A stretch of 64,000 bases of DNA from Campanula takesimana. Its lineage: Eukaryota > Streptophyta > Magnoliopsida > Asterales > Campanulaceae. The position numbers and the translations under genes were made by a program. Position 1 is the first letter of the stretch. The number at the start of each line of letters is the position of its first letter. Positions 54,582 to 64,000 of this stretch are shown piece by piece. Below the pieces are notes generated by a model, which made no database searches, had not been told where the DNA came from, and saw only the letters and a program-made list of their open reading frames with translations. The stretch is from contig JAOWBW010000282.1 of assembly GCA_026119855.1 (NCBI GenBank), forward strand, positions 62,001-126,000. The letters run 5' to 3'.

Positions 54582-55770
54582 GCCAAAAAAATTTCATCAG
54601 AAGTACTATAACATAGTACTTCTATTCCTTAAACAATCTCAACCCTCGTTTAATAGAAATCTGATTTCGCCGCTGAAGAGTTTATATAAGGTCCTAATAT
54701 GTAATGACTTCAGTAATGTCGTAGGGCAAGTAACACTTTTTGGTGGATCTATCTGATGCTACTAAAAAATGTGGCTGCACTATCTTTTTTCAAATGTTGT
54801 AGTCAAAGGTCAACGAACAGTCGGATTCCCTCCTTGCTTACCTGGTCACCTGAGAAAACAAACACCGTTAGGGGTGGGGGAAGGTTTTTCCCTCAAAAAC
54901 CCTCCGGCGTGAGAATAAGTATTCCGGTGACTGAGATCAACAAGAACAAGAACAAGAAAATGAGAGAGTTTAGGGCTGAGAGAAATTGAGCTTACAGAGC
55001 TTGAGCTGGTGAATGGTTTATATAGCCTTGACCAAAGTGACCAAGATGCCACGTGTCACCTACTCATTTGGGAGCACTACTTTACTTGTTACCACCACTC
55101 TGTGTGGTGTATGCTCGGTGGGACGTGAAAAGCTGGGTCTGTCCTTTGTCAGAAATCTGATTCGAGCGTCAGAGTCCGTGTTGTCTTGACTACTAAGCGA
55201 GCGGAGTCCGGGTGTATCACCCGTCCCTACGAACCGTCTATCTCTTCTCACGCCAGTTCATTGTTTATGAAATATCCCATGCATAGAGAGGGGGATTTTA
55301 CGTTCATTCGTCTGAATGACTTATTCATCCGCCATATTCTAGGTGAGTCTCTCGACCCGCGAGCACACTTCTCGCCGGAAATTTCTCACTTTACTTGACT
55401 ATTCCCCATGCGGTCTCCTCCCTTGGTCTGCCAACTCCCTTCTTATCGGACTCCTTCTCCGGTCCGCCTCCCTCTTCCGGCCATCTCTTTCTCCAGTCCG
55501 CCATACCCTTTCCTGCGGACTCCCACCTCAGTCCGCCACTCTCTTCACTCTGTCTCCCTCATCTATCTCCCTCATGCCACTTCTTCACAGACCGCCGCCA
55601 CTCATGCGGCCTACCCAAGCCCGTCGCCAGCCTCTCCCAGTCGTCCCCTTCACCAGTCCGACACATGCGGACTCCCTTCTCAGTCCGCCTCCTCTATGCG
55701 GTCTCCTGGACAGTCCGCTTAAATATGGGTACATCACTATCCTATTTAACGGAAGGGTGTAGGGGAGAGT
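54582..55770 (-). repeat. Probable LTR of an unidentified element, minus orientation
   Basis: No gene is recognised. A TATATAAAC string on the minus strand (about 55026-55018) is followed by Ser/Leu-rich leader-like sequence (55010-54850), as in an LTR promoter and transcript start. The upstream part (55405-55720) is a GC-rich cluster of AGTCCGC/GCGGACT motifs. LTR ends and a primer site were not found, so the boundaries are approximate. Open readings of 100-139 codons in three overlapping frames at 55343-55772 reflect composition. Confidence 0.4.
55405..55720. repeat. AGTCCGC/GCGGACT motif cluster
   Basis: About a dozen copies of AGTCCGC, ATGCGGAC or one-base variants occur in 315 bp of C-rich sequence. 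They lie about 390-700 bp upstream of the minus-strand TATA-like box. Confidence 0.75.
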
Positions 55771-55913
55771 AAAAATATACTATGATTTGTTCTTTAGGTC
55801 AGGAAGGTAGCTCTTTAGGTTTCATCCGATATCGATATCTAAAACTGAGTAAGCCATCTTAGTGATAGATTTGATGGGAATTTACCAAGTAAACGACTAT
55901 TGATTACCTCATA

Positions 55914-56195
55914 CTCCCTCCGACCCAGCTCACTTGACACTTATTTCCATTTTGGTCTGTCCCAACTCACTTGGCATTTCCTAAAATAGCATACTTTTTA
56001 TAATTTTATATTCACTCTACCCCACCACTCATTCTCTATATTCATTTTCCACCACTCATTTTATTCAACCAACACTACTATTTACCCCACTCATTCTCTC
56101 TCTTCATTTCCACAACACATTTTTCTTATTTTTATTCTTTTTCCTTAGTTATTGTGCTCACCTCATGAGTGTCAAGTGAGGTGGGACGGATGGAG
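55914..56195. mobile_element. Stowaway-like MITE
   Basis: This 282-bp non-coding element lies between TA dinucleotides (55912-55913, 56196-56197). Terminal inverted repeats of about 29 bp begin CTCCCTCCGACCCA and, on the reversed right end, CTCCATCCGTCCCA. A second member is at 60030-60290. Confidence 0.92.
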
Positions 56196-56380
56196 TATGT
56201 CCCATGCCAAGTTACTATATACATGCAGTGGACTTCCTCTATTCTCTTAACGAATTATGCATAATTGGAAATTGCCATGCCACCGACTTCTTAATCTAAT
56301 AGGTTGAAGTTGCCAAATAATAAGCAACTTTTTTCGTTGGTAATTTGCGTATAGGCGAAAATCGCCAGTTAAGCGACTTA

Positions 56381-56667
56381 CTCCCTCCGGACTCAATTAT
56401 AAGCAATAAAAGTGGTTTTTTTTTTACCTAAATATAAGCAACTTTAAGGGATTTCAAGACTATTTAATACTCTCTTACCAAAACTGTCCCTATTTAATTA
56501 TTCATTTTCAAATACAAGTGCACATTTATTACACATTTAATATGAGGATATATTAGTAATTTTAACATGTTTTTATTATAAAATCAAGACAATTAACTAA
56601 CTTAACTACTTTCTTATTAATATGTGTGATTTTAGTTATTTTTGCTTATATTTGAGACCGGAGGGAG
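56381..56667. mobile_element. Stowaway-like MITE, second family
   Basis: This 287-bp element has TA duplications and terminal inverted repeats CTCCCTCCGGACTCAA / CTCCCTCCGGTCTCAA continuing into ATATAAGCAA. It is AT-rich and non-coding. Confidence 0.9.
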
Positions 56668-56862
56668 TATTTTGTTGATAGACTATGATCAAATGTAGTC
56701 GCTAGATAAGCGAGATCATTAAGATGGGCCTCGACCCAAATATAGAACGTTGGACCCGAATTTTAAACTTGGACACATTAGAAACATTTTCATTTGTGGT
56801 GTAAGGTAATGATTAACTTTTCAAATATTTGTTCTCCATTATGATTTCTTTTTTGAGCAATG

Positions 56863-57027
56863 CTAGGGGCATAGAATAAGGTCACAAAATCTTGCTCACA
56901 AGATGAGGTGGCGATATTTTATTGATTGCATCGATAATGGGCCCGCCACACTCTAATTAAAAACACCAATAAAATAATTATACCTAGGACTTTGTGAGCA
57001 AGATTTTGTGACTTTTTGTGCCCCTAG
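56863..57027. mobile_element. Short foldback MITE, family unassigned
   Basis: This 165-bp element has long inverted ends: CTAGGGGCA...GTCACAAAATCTTGCTCACA on the left and the complement on the right (TGTGAGCAAGATTTTGTGAC...TGCCCCTAG). No clear target duplication beyond the palindromic CTA/TAG can be defined. Confidence 0.8.
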
Positions 57028-57287
57028 TATTATTCTTCTTTTTTTCTTTTTCCTCTTTCATAATGTGTGAATATTCAAAAACTATAAAAATTGAAGAAAG
57101 TAACGGAAAAAAAGTTAAAAGCGGTTGTGTTACAACATTTTATTTGCATGTTAATTATTATGCATAAAAAAATTAAGAACCATTAAGTAGAACCTTCATG
57201 CATCTAGTGTCTTACGTTTTTAAATAGGATAATACACATGTCGATTTAGGTTGAATGGAATACTTTAATCCACTATCTAAAAATAGT

Positions 57288-57781
57288 GTTATTTTAACTT
57301 TAAAATTTGCAAACCCTAGATCTAGAATTACATATTTGGAACTTCTGTCCAACTTCTTAAACTTCTTGAACTACTATCTAGTTCTAGTTCTAGTTGATAA
57401 GTTTACAAGTTAATTATTATGCTAGGGGAATGGTTGTATTTATAGTCACATAAATAACTAAAACCCTAAAAGGAGAAGGAATCATATTTATTGTGTACAA
57501 AGTAATTATATTCTCATGAAGAACTTTCCTAATTCTTGAACAATTGCTTATACCAATAAGAAACCTAATTAAACCTTAATCCTTGTATCAAAAGGATTTT
57601 CTTTTTCTTAGAGAGAAAGCAATTCTTTTCTCATAAGGACACCACAATCCTTATTCTTGAATAAATCTTTAATCTCTTTCCAAAAGGAAATCACAATTCT
57701 CAGTCTCAGGAATTACCGAAATTGTTGTGGATTTATCCTTAACCAATACGCATATTGATTCAAAGGCATATTTCCAACAAT
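57288..57781 (-). repeat. Probable copia LTR fragment
   Basis: The right edge TTCCAACA is followed by ATCTCCACATTG, which on the minus strand is a GTGGAGAT polypurine tract and TGTTGG LTR start. The left part contains a leader-like 'TATTTATAGTCACATAAATAAC'. The left boundary is uncertain. Confidence 0.4.
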
Positions 57782-58340
57782 CTCCACATTGACATTGAAT
57801 CTCCCCTATCAATAATCCAGATCTACGAAACACTGACACAACTCCACCTTGAGCCGCATCCTTCGCATCATAACATATCTCTCACCCTCCACCATTCAGC
57901 GGATGTTGATCTACCGACTGTGGATCATATGCCCGTTCACCCTCAACTGTAGTAACTAGCACCACCTGTTTCTCAACCATCCTACTCTGCTCTAGCTTAG
58001 AATTACAAAATTTTCCTGTTGTATAATCCTCTAACTTGGCGTCCCAATTTCAAAGGCATTATCCCAACAATCTCCACCTCTGTCACTATTTCCATAGAAA
58101 CCTCCACGAGAACATCATCACCAAGACACATGATGATTTGTGAATGTGCCTTCTCCTCCAGAGAATCCATCACTTTCTTGCTTCCCCTCCCCTTCTTGTA
58201 GAAATTACAAACTTCATCATGTCTCGGGCCCCTCTTGCTATAAGATTTTTGAAAATTCTTCTTCTTGCTAAAACCCTTACTGCCTTCCGCAACTATTCCT
58301 GCTGATTGGCTGTCTGTAGTAAATCTACTCGCCATGAAGG
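57782..58340 (-). pseudogene. Copia gag remnant
   Basis: The minus-strand reading from 58335 contains 'MASRFTTDSQSA', a Lys-rich stretch 'FSKKKNFQKSY' and a damaged zinc-knuckle-like 'CNFYKKG', as around the nucleocapsid part of copia gag. A second CCAACAATCTCCACC string at about 58068 suggests rearrangement. Nothing else of the element remains. Confidence 0.4.
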
Positions 58341-58449
58341 TGTCAATAAGCCTTATTTTTCAACACGGCTTCTGTCTTGATCTGTGTCCAACCTAAACAC
58401 CAAATTATTTGCACCGACGTTGCACGTGCAATGCACGTTTTCTGCACAC

Positions 58450-58660
58450 AAGTTGTAGTAATAGTTATCGTTTAGTTTAGAGTTAACTATTAGAATTAAA
58501 TAATACTATTAATTGTAGTAGTAACTATTACACTTAACTAATACTATTAATAGTAATAATTCTCCCATATAGTTAACTATTATAATAAACTAATATTATT
58601 AATAGTAATAGTTACCCTTTATAGTAACTATTACTATGAACTAATACTATTAACTAATAA
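58450..58660. repeat. AT-rich degenerate repeats (ACTATTA/TAATAGT)
   Basis: Several diverged units of roughly 50-60 bp contain TTAACTATTA and ACTAATACTATTAATAGTAAT, each able to form short hairpins. They are non-coding and the origin is unclear. Confidence 0.65.
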
Positions 58661-58683
58661 AAGAAAACTTAAAAGTCACCTAA

Positions 58684-59926
58684 GATCATCTACAATGGTG
58701 TTGAAAAGCAATTTCAACATGTTGAAAGGTGTTCAATTGATGCAATAGTGTTTAATGGGGGAGTTGAAAAGTGAGGTATGTTGAATAAATTCAACCGGTT
58801 TAATCCAAGAGAATGGGCCTGGCTTTGAGACACGCGGCGCTAAGGGACTGGTCTGACATGGCGCGTGTACATCACGCGCCCGACAAGGTGTGTCAATGAC
58901 CTTTTTTTTTTTTTTTTTTCTGATTGGGACACTTGACATGCAAGGATTGGTTCTTAATATTTTCGATTTTATTTCTCATCCCAATTATTTTATGGTAAAT
59001 TAATATTTTTTATTTTTTTTTTACACCAAAATTCATAAAATAAATATATATCTATAAATAGATGTAAGTTTCATTTGATTTGGAGACCAGAAAAAAACCT
59101 CTTTTCTCGTATTTATTTAAATGAAATTAAAAAGTACATAATTGTGAAGTATTTTTTTAATTATAAATGATAATAATAATTATATTATTTTACTAATCAT
59201 AAAAATAAAGAATATAATATAAAATAAAATAAAAGTGGTGGAATATAGGATGATGAGTTGAAAGGTGTTGAATTTTATTAAACAAAACCATTTTAAGGTG
59301 TAAAAGTTGAATGTTAGTTGAAATTAGAGCCGTCAATTCGGGAAAACGGGATGGGACGGGACGAAACTATGAAATCCCCCAATATTATGGGACGGGACGT
59401 CCCAAATTCTTCGCGGAACGGAAAATCCTCATCCCTTCCCATCCTACCTCGGGACGTGGGACAATTCGGGACAAGAAGACGCTAATATTATAAAACTAAA
59501 ATCTAACTAAGATGATATCAAAACATTAAATTTAAAACATAAGATTAATCATTTACAATCCAACAAGATCAAAACTTCTTATTTCATAAAATAGCTTAAT
59601 CAACAAAAAAAGACAATGGATAGTTGAAAGAAAAAACTAAAAATTAAGTGCTAAAATATCTTTGAGGTTAAAAAAATTAACATTAAAATTAAAAAAATGT
59701 GTCTCGTCCCGCTTTGTCCCGCGTTCCAAACGGGATGTCCCAAATAGGTCCGCATTTATACGGGATTAGAATATACTATCCCATCCCGTCCCATTTATAT
59801 GGCGGGACGGGACGATCCCAAATTGACGGCTCTAGTTGAAATATTAGGTGGAAGAGAGAGAAGATAATGTGAAGTGTTAAAGTGGGTGTTGAATGAAAAT
59901 GAGTGTTGAAACCATTGTACATAGTC
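58684..59926. mobile_element. Tourist-like (PIF/Harbinger) element with nested hAT MITE
   Basis: The target duplication TAA is present at both ends (58681-58683, 59927-59929). Imperfect terminal inverted repeats are GATCATCTACAATGGTG / GACTATGTACAATGGTT. About 725 bp belong to the element once the nested hAT MITE is removed. It has no transposase. Confidence 0.7.
59325..59834. mobile_element. Non-autonomous hAT MITE
   Basis: This 510-bp element has terminal inverted repeats TAGAGCCGTCAATT / AATTGACGGCTCTA and exact 8-bp duplications GTTGAAAT (59317-59324, 59835-59842). Subterminal regions are rich in CGGGACGGGAC repeats, a typical hAT feature. It has no coding region. Confidence 0.93.
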
Positions 59927-60029
59927 TAATTAAGAGACTATGGATGATGTGACTTCACCAAAAGCAAGACTCATCCAAAATTTGTCCACATGGCATATCC
60001 TAGGCCTTAACCTTGACATTTAATATATA

Positions 60030-60290
60030 CTTCCTCCGTCCCAGCTTACTTGAGACTTATTTTTATTTTGGTCCGTCCCAGCCCACTTGACACTTTCTAA
60101 AATAGCCTAATTTTTAATAAGTTTATATTCACTCTACCCCACCACCCATTCTCTCTATTCATTTTCCACCACTCAATTTATTCAACAAACACTACTATTT
60201 ACCCCACTCATTATCTCTTCCTTTTCTACCACACGTTTTCCTTATTTTATGCCCACCTATTGGGTGTCAAGTGAGGTGGGACGGAGGGAG
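60030..60290. mobile_element. Stowaway-like MITE, second copy
   Basis: This 261-bp relative of 55914-56195 has TA duplications (60028-60029, 60291-60292) and terminal inverted repeats of the type CTTCCTCCGTCCCA / CTCCCTCCGTCCCA. Confidence 0.92.
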
Positions 60291-60510
60291 TATAGATTTG
60301 TTATTTCCATAAATAAATGTTGCCATTTTTTTATGCTAGTACAAAGAAATTTTAAACAATAATATTGAATAAGTTTAGTTATTTTGATGAACATTTAAAA
60401 ATTATTATTGACAATATTTATAATCGTGTATAAATAACGAATTTCATAATTTTATTACCATAATTAAATCAATTTAAATTTATTGCTGAAAGTTCTTTCG
60501 TACTAACATA

Positions 60511-61190
60511 CTCACTCCGTCTCACTTTAATATACAAAATTTGGGTTGGGCACAAGAATTAAAGAAAAAGTAGAATAGTTGATATGTTATGAGTGTAGAT
60601 AGTTGAGTATGAGAAAAAGTGAGATGGAGAATAGTAAGTGGGTTTTTGTTGTGAGTATGACAAGTGAGTCTCATTATTTAAAAAATATTAAAATGTTTCT
60701 ATTCTAAGATTTTATAGATGAAAGGAGACAATCAAAATAGTAAGTTTTGTGGGGCAATGCCGGTAAGTTCCTTTCTTGCAACTCTTTGCCATAAGTTCTC
60801 TACAACATGTTGATTCATCAATTGTACCACATCACATAGAGCTCAATTGTACTGCATCACATACAACTACACACTGAATATAATATTGCATGTCGGTAAC
60901 CGGATTCCGGCTTGGTGGCGGCCGGTGACCGGATTCCGGCGACTGGCGGCGGTTTGCTACCGGATTCCGGCGACTAGCGGTGATCGGCAGTGGTAGTGGT
61001 TGGATCCAGTAATCTTGATGCAGTATCATATTTTTTTTATTACTGCATGTTGCATGCAGTATGATATACTACTGCATAAGAATTTTCCAGACATTTAAAT
61101 TTAATGGGGAACTTGTAAAAAAAAATCTTTCAAAAAAAAAAAAAAAGATTGAGGCATTTTCCAAATTGTGTTAATTTGGAACAGAAAGAG
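60511..61190. mobile_element. Possible Stowaway-like element with internal insertion
   Basis: TA flanks both sides (60509-60510, 61191-61192), and imperfect inverted ends match CTCACTCCGTCTCA..TTAA...ATTTGG with CTCTTTCTGTTCCA..TTAA...ATTTGG. It is longer than usual, and the middle (about 60750-61130) looks like a separate insertion carrying a minisatellite. Confidence 0.4.
60897..60990. repeat. ACCGGATTCCGGC minisatellite
   Basis: Three imperfect tandem copies of about 31 bp contain ACCGGATTCCGGC followed by GGCGG-type sequence. The CCGGATTCCGG core is a near-palindrome in AT-rich surroundings. Confidence 0.85.
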
Positions 61191-61192
61191 TA

Positions 61193-61790
61193 CAAAAAGC
61201 ACATTTAATCCGATAGCGGACAGAGGAAGTAGAAATACTTAAAAAGGTGTACTTTCTACGTTAAATTTATCAATGTCACGTTAGAATTAAATACAAATGA
61301 ATATGCACTCATTTGTTGTACGTTATAAAATGGCACCGTCCACTCGATAATTTCATTTCACTTCAATTTAATTTATTTAATCCAATCCACTTCTTCGTTG
61401 TCACTACAAGTCTACAACCAATATAAGTCCATCGTTCAATTCAACCCCAAGACTAGTCAAACTAACTCAACAATATTATTCAAAACTAACGAAAACTAAG
61501 GGATTGGTTCACAGTTTTAAAAACACAGTTTTTTTAAAACTGATTGTTTTTTAGACGCTACTATTTGAAGCGTTCAAAAAAACTAAAATTTTCAAAAAAC
61601 TCTCCATTAAAACGCTTTATTAGCAAAAAAACCGATTCTTAACGTACCGCTCTACCAATCAAATCGATCACCACCTTCCACGTAAGGCCCGAACTCTTAT
61701 TCAAAGCGGACTCCTAAACTGTGATTAAACCAAATTGCATAGAGCCCATTTCACGTCCGCCCTCCTCCCTCCAGAAAAAAAAGTCTAACA
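61193..61790 (+). promoter_or_regulatory. Promoter region of the GSK3-type kinase gene
   Basis: There is no coding sequence. A GTTATAAAATGG string at 61322-61333 is a possible TATA box. A pyrimidine-rich tract (61803-61818, 61857-61873) typical of plant Y-patch or 5'UTR sequence begins just after the region. The transcription start cannot be fixed: it may lie near 61355 or near 61790. Upstream the region abuts MITE-like DNA at 61190. Confidence 0.5.
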
Positions 61791-61999
61791 GTTTAGTCAA
61801 AGCTCTCTCTCTCTCTTCCTTGAGACTTGTAAGACTCATTTCGTACTACTTTTTCCCCCTCTCTCTCTCCCTAGACGGACGGACGGAAAATTTTCTTGTC
61901 TAGGGTTTGTGTTTTGAGCTTGATCGGAATCCGGAGTAGTTTTGGATCGGAGAGCGGCGTTGTTCCTTTGCAGAATGTGAGCGGTTTTTGGAGCTACAG
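61791..61999 (+). other. 5'UTR exon of the GSK3-type kinase gene (start approximate)
   Basis: CT-rich leader sequence ends in GAGCTACAG followed by a GTATGG donor at 62000. No ATG opens a long frame here. A non-coding first exon followed by a long intron is common in this kinase family. Confidence 0.65.
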
Positions 62000-63631
62000 G
62001 TATGGATTATTGTTTTTAATTATTAGTTTTTTTTTTTTTTTTTTTTTTGGTTGATGTAATGTTTGTATGATGAGAGAACATGGTGAAAATTTGAAGTTTT
62101 TGAAGTTGGTTTTAGATTTGAATTTAGGCTCTAGTGATTAGGAGCTTAGCTCCAGCACCAATTTGTTTAGACTTAGAAAAGTAAATTTTGAGATTTAACA
62201 TCGTGTTTTTTCCGGCCGATTGATTTCTATTTATATATTCGCCATGTTATGTTTGTGAGATGGGAAAATGGAGGAGACGTGATTTTTCGAAGCTGTTTCT
62301 GGATTTAGATTTAGGTTCGAATGATCAGCAGCTCAAGCTCCGGCAGTAACTAAGTTAGACTTGGGAGAGTAATTTTTTTTTTTTTGAGATTTAGCTTCGT
62401 ATTTTACTGCACAGTACTCGTGTTTTTACGGAGGTCTATTAGTTGTGTCCCTTAGATGTGAAAATGGCAGAATGTGAGCTTTTATTTTATTCCATAACGA
62501 AGTTTTCGTTCTTTTTCAGACATTACATTTTTTCTCTGAGACCTCTCTTAACAATTTAAAATAGGTATTTTCATAATTAGTGGTAGATCATGCAGAGAAG
62601 ATGTTAGTCGTCAACTTGTCTCCATAACCAATGGAAGTTAGATAGGAGGCAGTACATACAGTAATTCATGCATGTCATACTCTCATCCATAACGAATATA
62701 GGAAAATTAGGTACGACATTGCTACTATCCTAAAGAACCTCAATTCTTCGGCTTGTGATGATACATCCGGGGGTGTTGATCTCTGATGTAGGGTGAGCTG
62801 GTTTGTTTGGAGGATATTTTAATGTAGGTATGACTGTATGAGGGATTACTTGATTCAATATCTATGCTATGTGATAAATTTGTTGTAGGATAGTGGTTAT
62901 TCTAATTGGATTCTTAGGATACTAGAGAAGGTTCAGTCTGTATTTATAACCCTAGAGTTTATGTCATGGTGCTGTAAGTTATCGACACCCACAGAAGTGC
63001 GTGTTTTTTTACTACCAGTCAGATTTATTATGTTGGCGTGACTGCAGCAATAAATTCTTAACTAAATATCTGTTCCCTCTCTAGACGGTAAAGTAGGCAG
63101 GTTCTTGATTGGGGTTTCTACTATAGGTATAAACTATAAAGTAATTTCTCTATAATAGTAAGTATGTATTCTTAGGGAGTCTGTCAATCTGTCATTCCCT
63201 TGCTTGGTTCAGTGTGCTTTTAGAAACTTATTTCTCTTTCAAGTCATGCTAGCTTTAGTTTATAGGTGCATGCCAACTTACTCTGTTAAGGAGTGAGCTT
63301 GAGTATTGTGAATCCCTAAACACGCAGACAAAACTTGCAAGGTCTTGTGGCCATTTATGATACTTTTGAGTGCCTGTGCCTATAATTAAATTCTTCTTGC
63401 AACGTGTCAATGGAAAGGAGTTTACTCTTTAAAGCGGTTTCTCACTTGTACATTTTCCATTGAAATTTCTACTTGCATAAATAGATGATTACATGTTATG
63501 GAAAATGACTTTGCTTTATCTGGATACATAAACACCCTTTGTCCTAACTGAGATCTCATTCCATATAATGTATCTTGTTTATGTTCTTGTCTGGAGGCTG
63601 ATGCTCTTTTATATGGCTTGTGTTCTTTAAG
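62000..63631 (+). other. Long 5'UTR intron of the GSK3-type kinase gene
   Basis: This 1,632-bp intron has donor GTATGG and the most likely acceptor TGTTCTTTAAG at 63631. It is T-rich, with poly-T runs at about 62028-62048 and 62372-62383. No transposon is recognised inside it. Long leader introns near the promoter often raise expression in plants; that role here is inferred. Confidence 0.65.
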
Positions 63632-63668
63632 CAATTACCAAACACATACATCTTTTGTCTTCACCAAT

Positions 63669-63978
63669 ATGGCTTCAGCTGGAATGGTCCCCTCAACTGT
63701 TGGAAAAATTGGTAATGATACTATGTTTGTAGACAAGCTTCCCGAGGAAATCAATGAAATGAAAATCAGAGATGACAAGGTGGAAAAGGTTATTTCCTTT
63801 TCAATTGAGATTATTGACTTATTCATATTCCTTTGATCTGTTGGCTCTCTGCTATGCTTCTCTTGTGACATTTTTCGTGTTCAAGGAAATGGAGGCTACA
63901 GTGGTGGATGGAACTGGAACTGAGACCGGCCATATCATTGTAACAACTATTGGAGGTAGAAATGGTCAACCCAAACAG
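63669..63978 (+). CDS. GSK3: Shaggy-related (GSK3-type) protein kinase, N-terminal exons, partial
   Basis: This is the only intact host gene. Coding exon 1 is 63669-63779 (37 codons), the intron 63780-63885 (106 bp, GTGGAA...TTCAAG), and exon 2 63886-63978 (31 codons), followed by a GTAAGA donor at 63979. The gene then leaves the window. 'VDKLPEEINEMKIRDDK' and 'EMEATVVDGTGTETGHIIV', then 'GGRNGQPKQ', match the N-terminus of plant group I shaggy kinases (ASK-alpha type). The next exon should start the kinase domain. The donor after DDK was preferred over the one nine bases later because it gives the family's DDK-EMEA junction. The family consists of cytosolic and nuclear Ser/Thr kinases acting in brassinosteroid and stress signalling. 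Confidence 0.93.
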
Positions 63979-64000
63979 GTAAGATAGAATTCAATCCTCT

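Overview
This 64-kb window is plant nuclear DNA, almost certainly eudicot. The evidence is plant Ty1/copia and Ty3/gypsy retrotransposons using the initiator-Met tRNA primer site, Stowaway- and Tourist-like MITEs, hAT elements, and the 5' end of a plant shaggy/GSK3 kinase gene at the right edge. About 85% is nested, mostly dead mobile DNA. One 100-N assembly gap lies at 8881-8980.

Layout. 1-387: probable terminus of another LTR element. 388-8880: Copia A (+), whose RNase H region is split by a 3.5-kb hAT element (1763-5276, exact 8-bp target duplication); downstream of pol it carries a two-exon accessory gene that runs into the gap. 8981-20494: Copia B (-), with gag, protease-integrase-RT-RNase H, a homologous two-exon accessory gene and one 1.46-kb LTR; its far LTR is lost in the gap. 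20495-27261: remnant of Copia C (+), whose 3' LTR holds a 4-kb gypsy solo LTR (Gypsy-2 copy 1), which itself holds a copia solo LTR (Copia E). 27262-27821: intergenic. 27822-54576: Gypsy-1 (+), TSD TTTGT at both ends, interrupted by another Gypsy-2 solo LTR (30761-34798) and by a 14.65-kb Gypsy-2 LTR-internal-LTR-internal-LTR array (37476-52126, TSD TTATC); its 3' LTR is partly inverted. 54582-61190: a further LTR-like fragment, MITEs and a copia remnant. 61193-64000: promoter, 5'UTR, long 5'UTR intron and first coding exons of the GSK3-type kinase, the only intact host gene.

Two patterns deserve attention. (1) Copia A and Copia B carry homologous, spliced, nuclear-looking accessory genes after pol, and each element is saturated with its own short CpG motif (GCGC/TATGCGCCT in A, AACCGC in B). 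The motifs run through LTR, intron, spacer and coding DNA, partly by synonymous codon choice at homologous positions. This looks like a diverging element-specific DNA-recognition system, formally similar to the VANC anti-silencing system of VANDAL transposons. (2) Three unrelated LTR families (Copia C, Copia E, Gypsy-2) carry four CpG palindromes spaced 21-22, 42-52 and 21-22 bp, placed about 65-190 bp upstream of a TATA-like box. All functional statements on these patterns are inference; the counts were made by eye.
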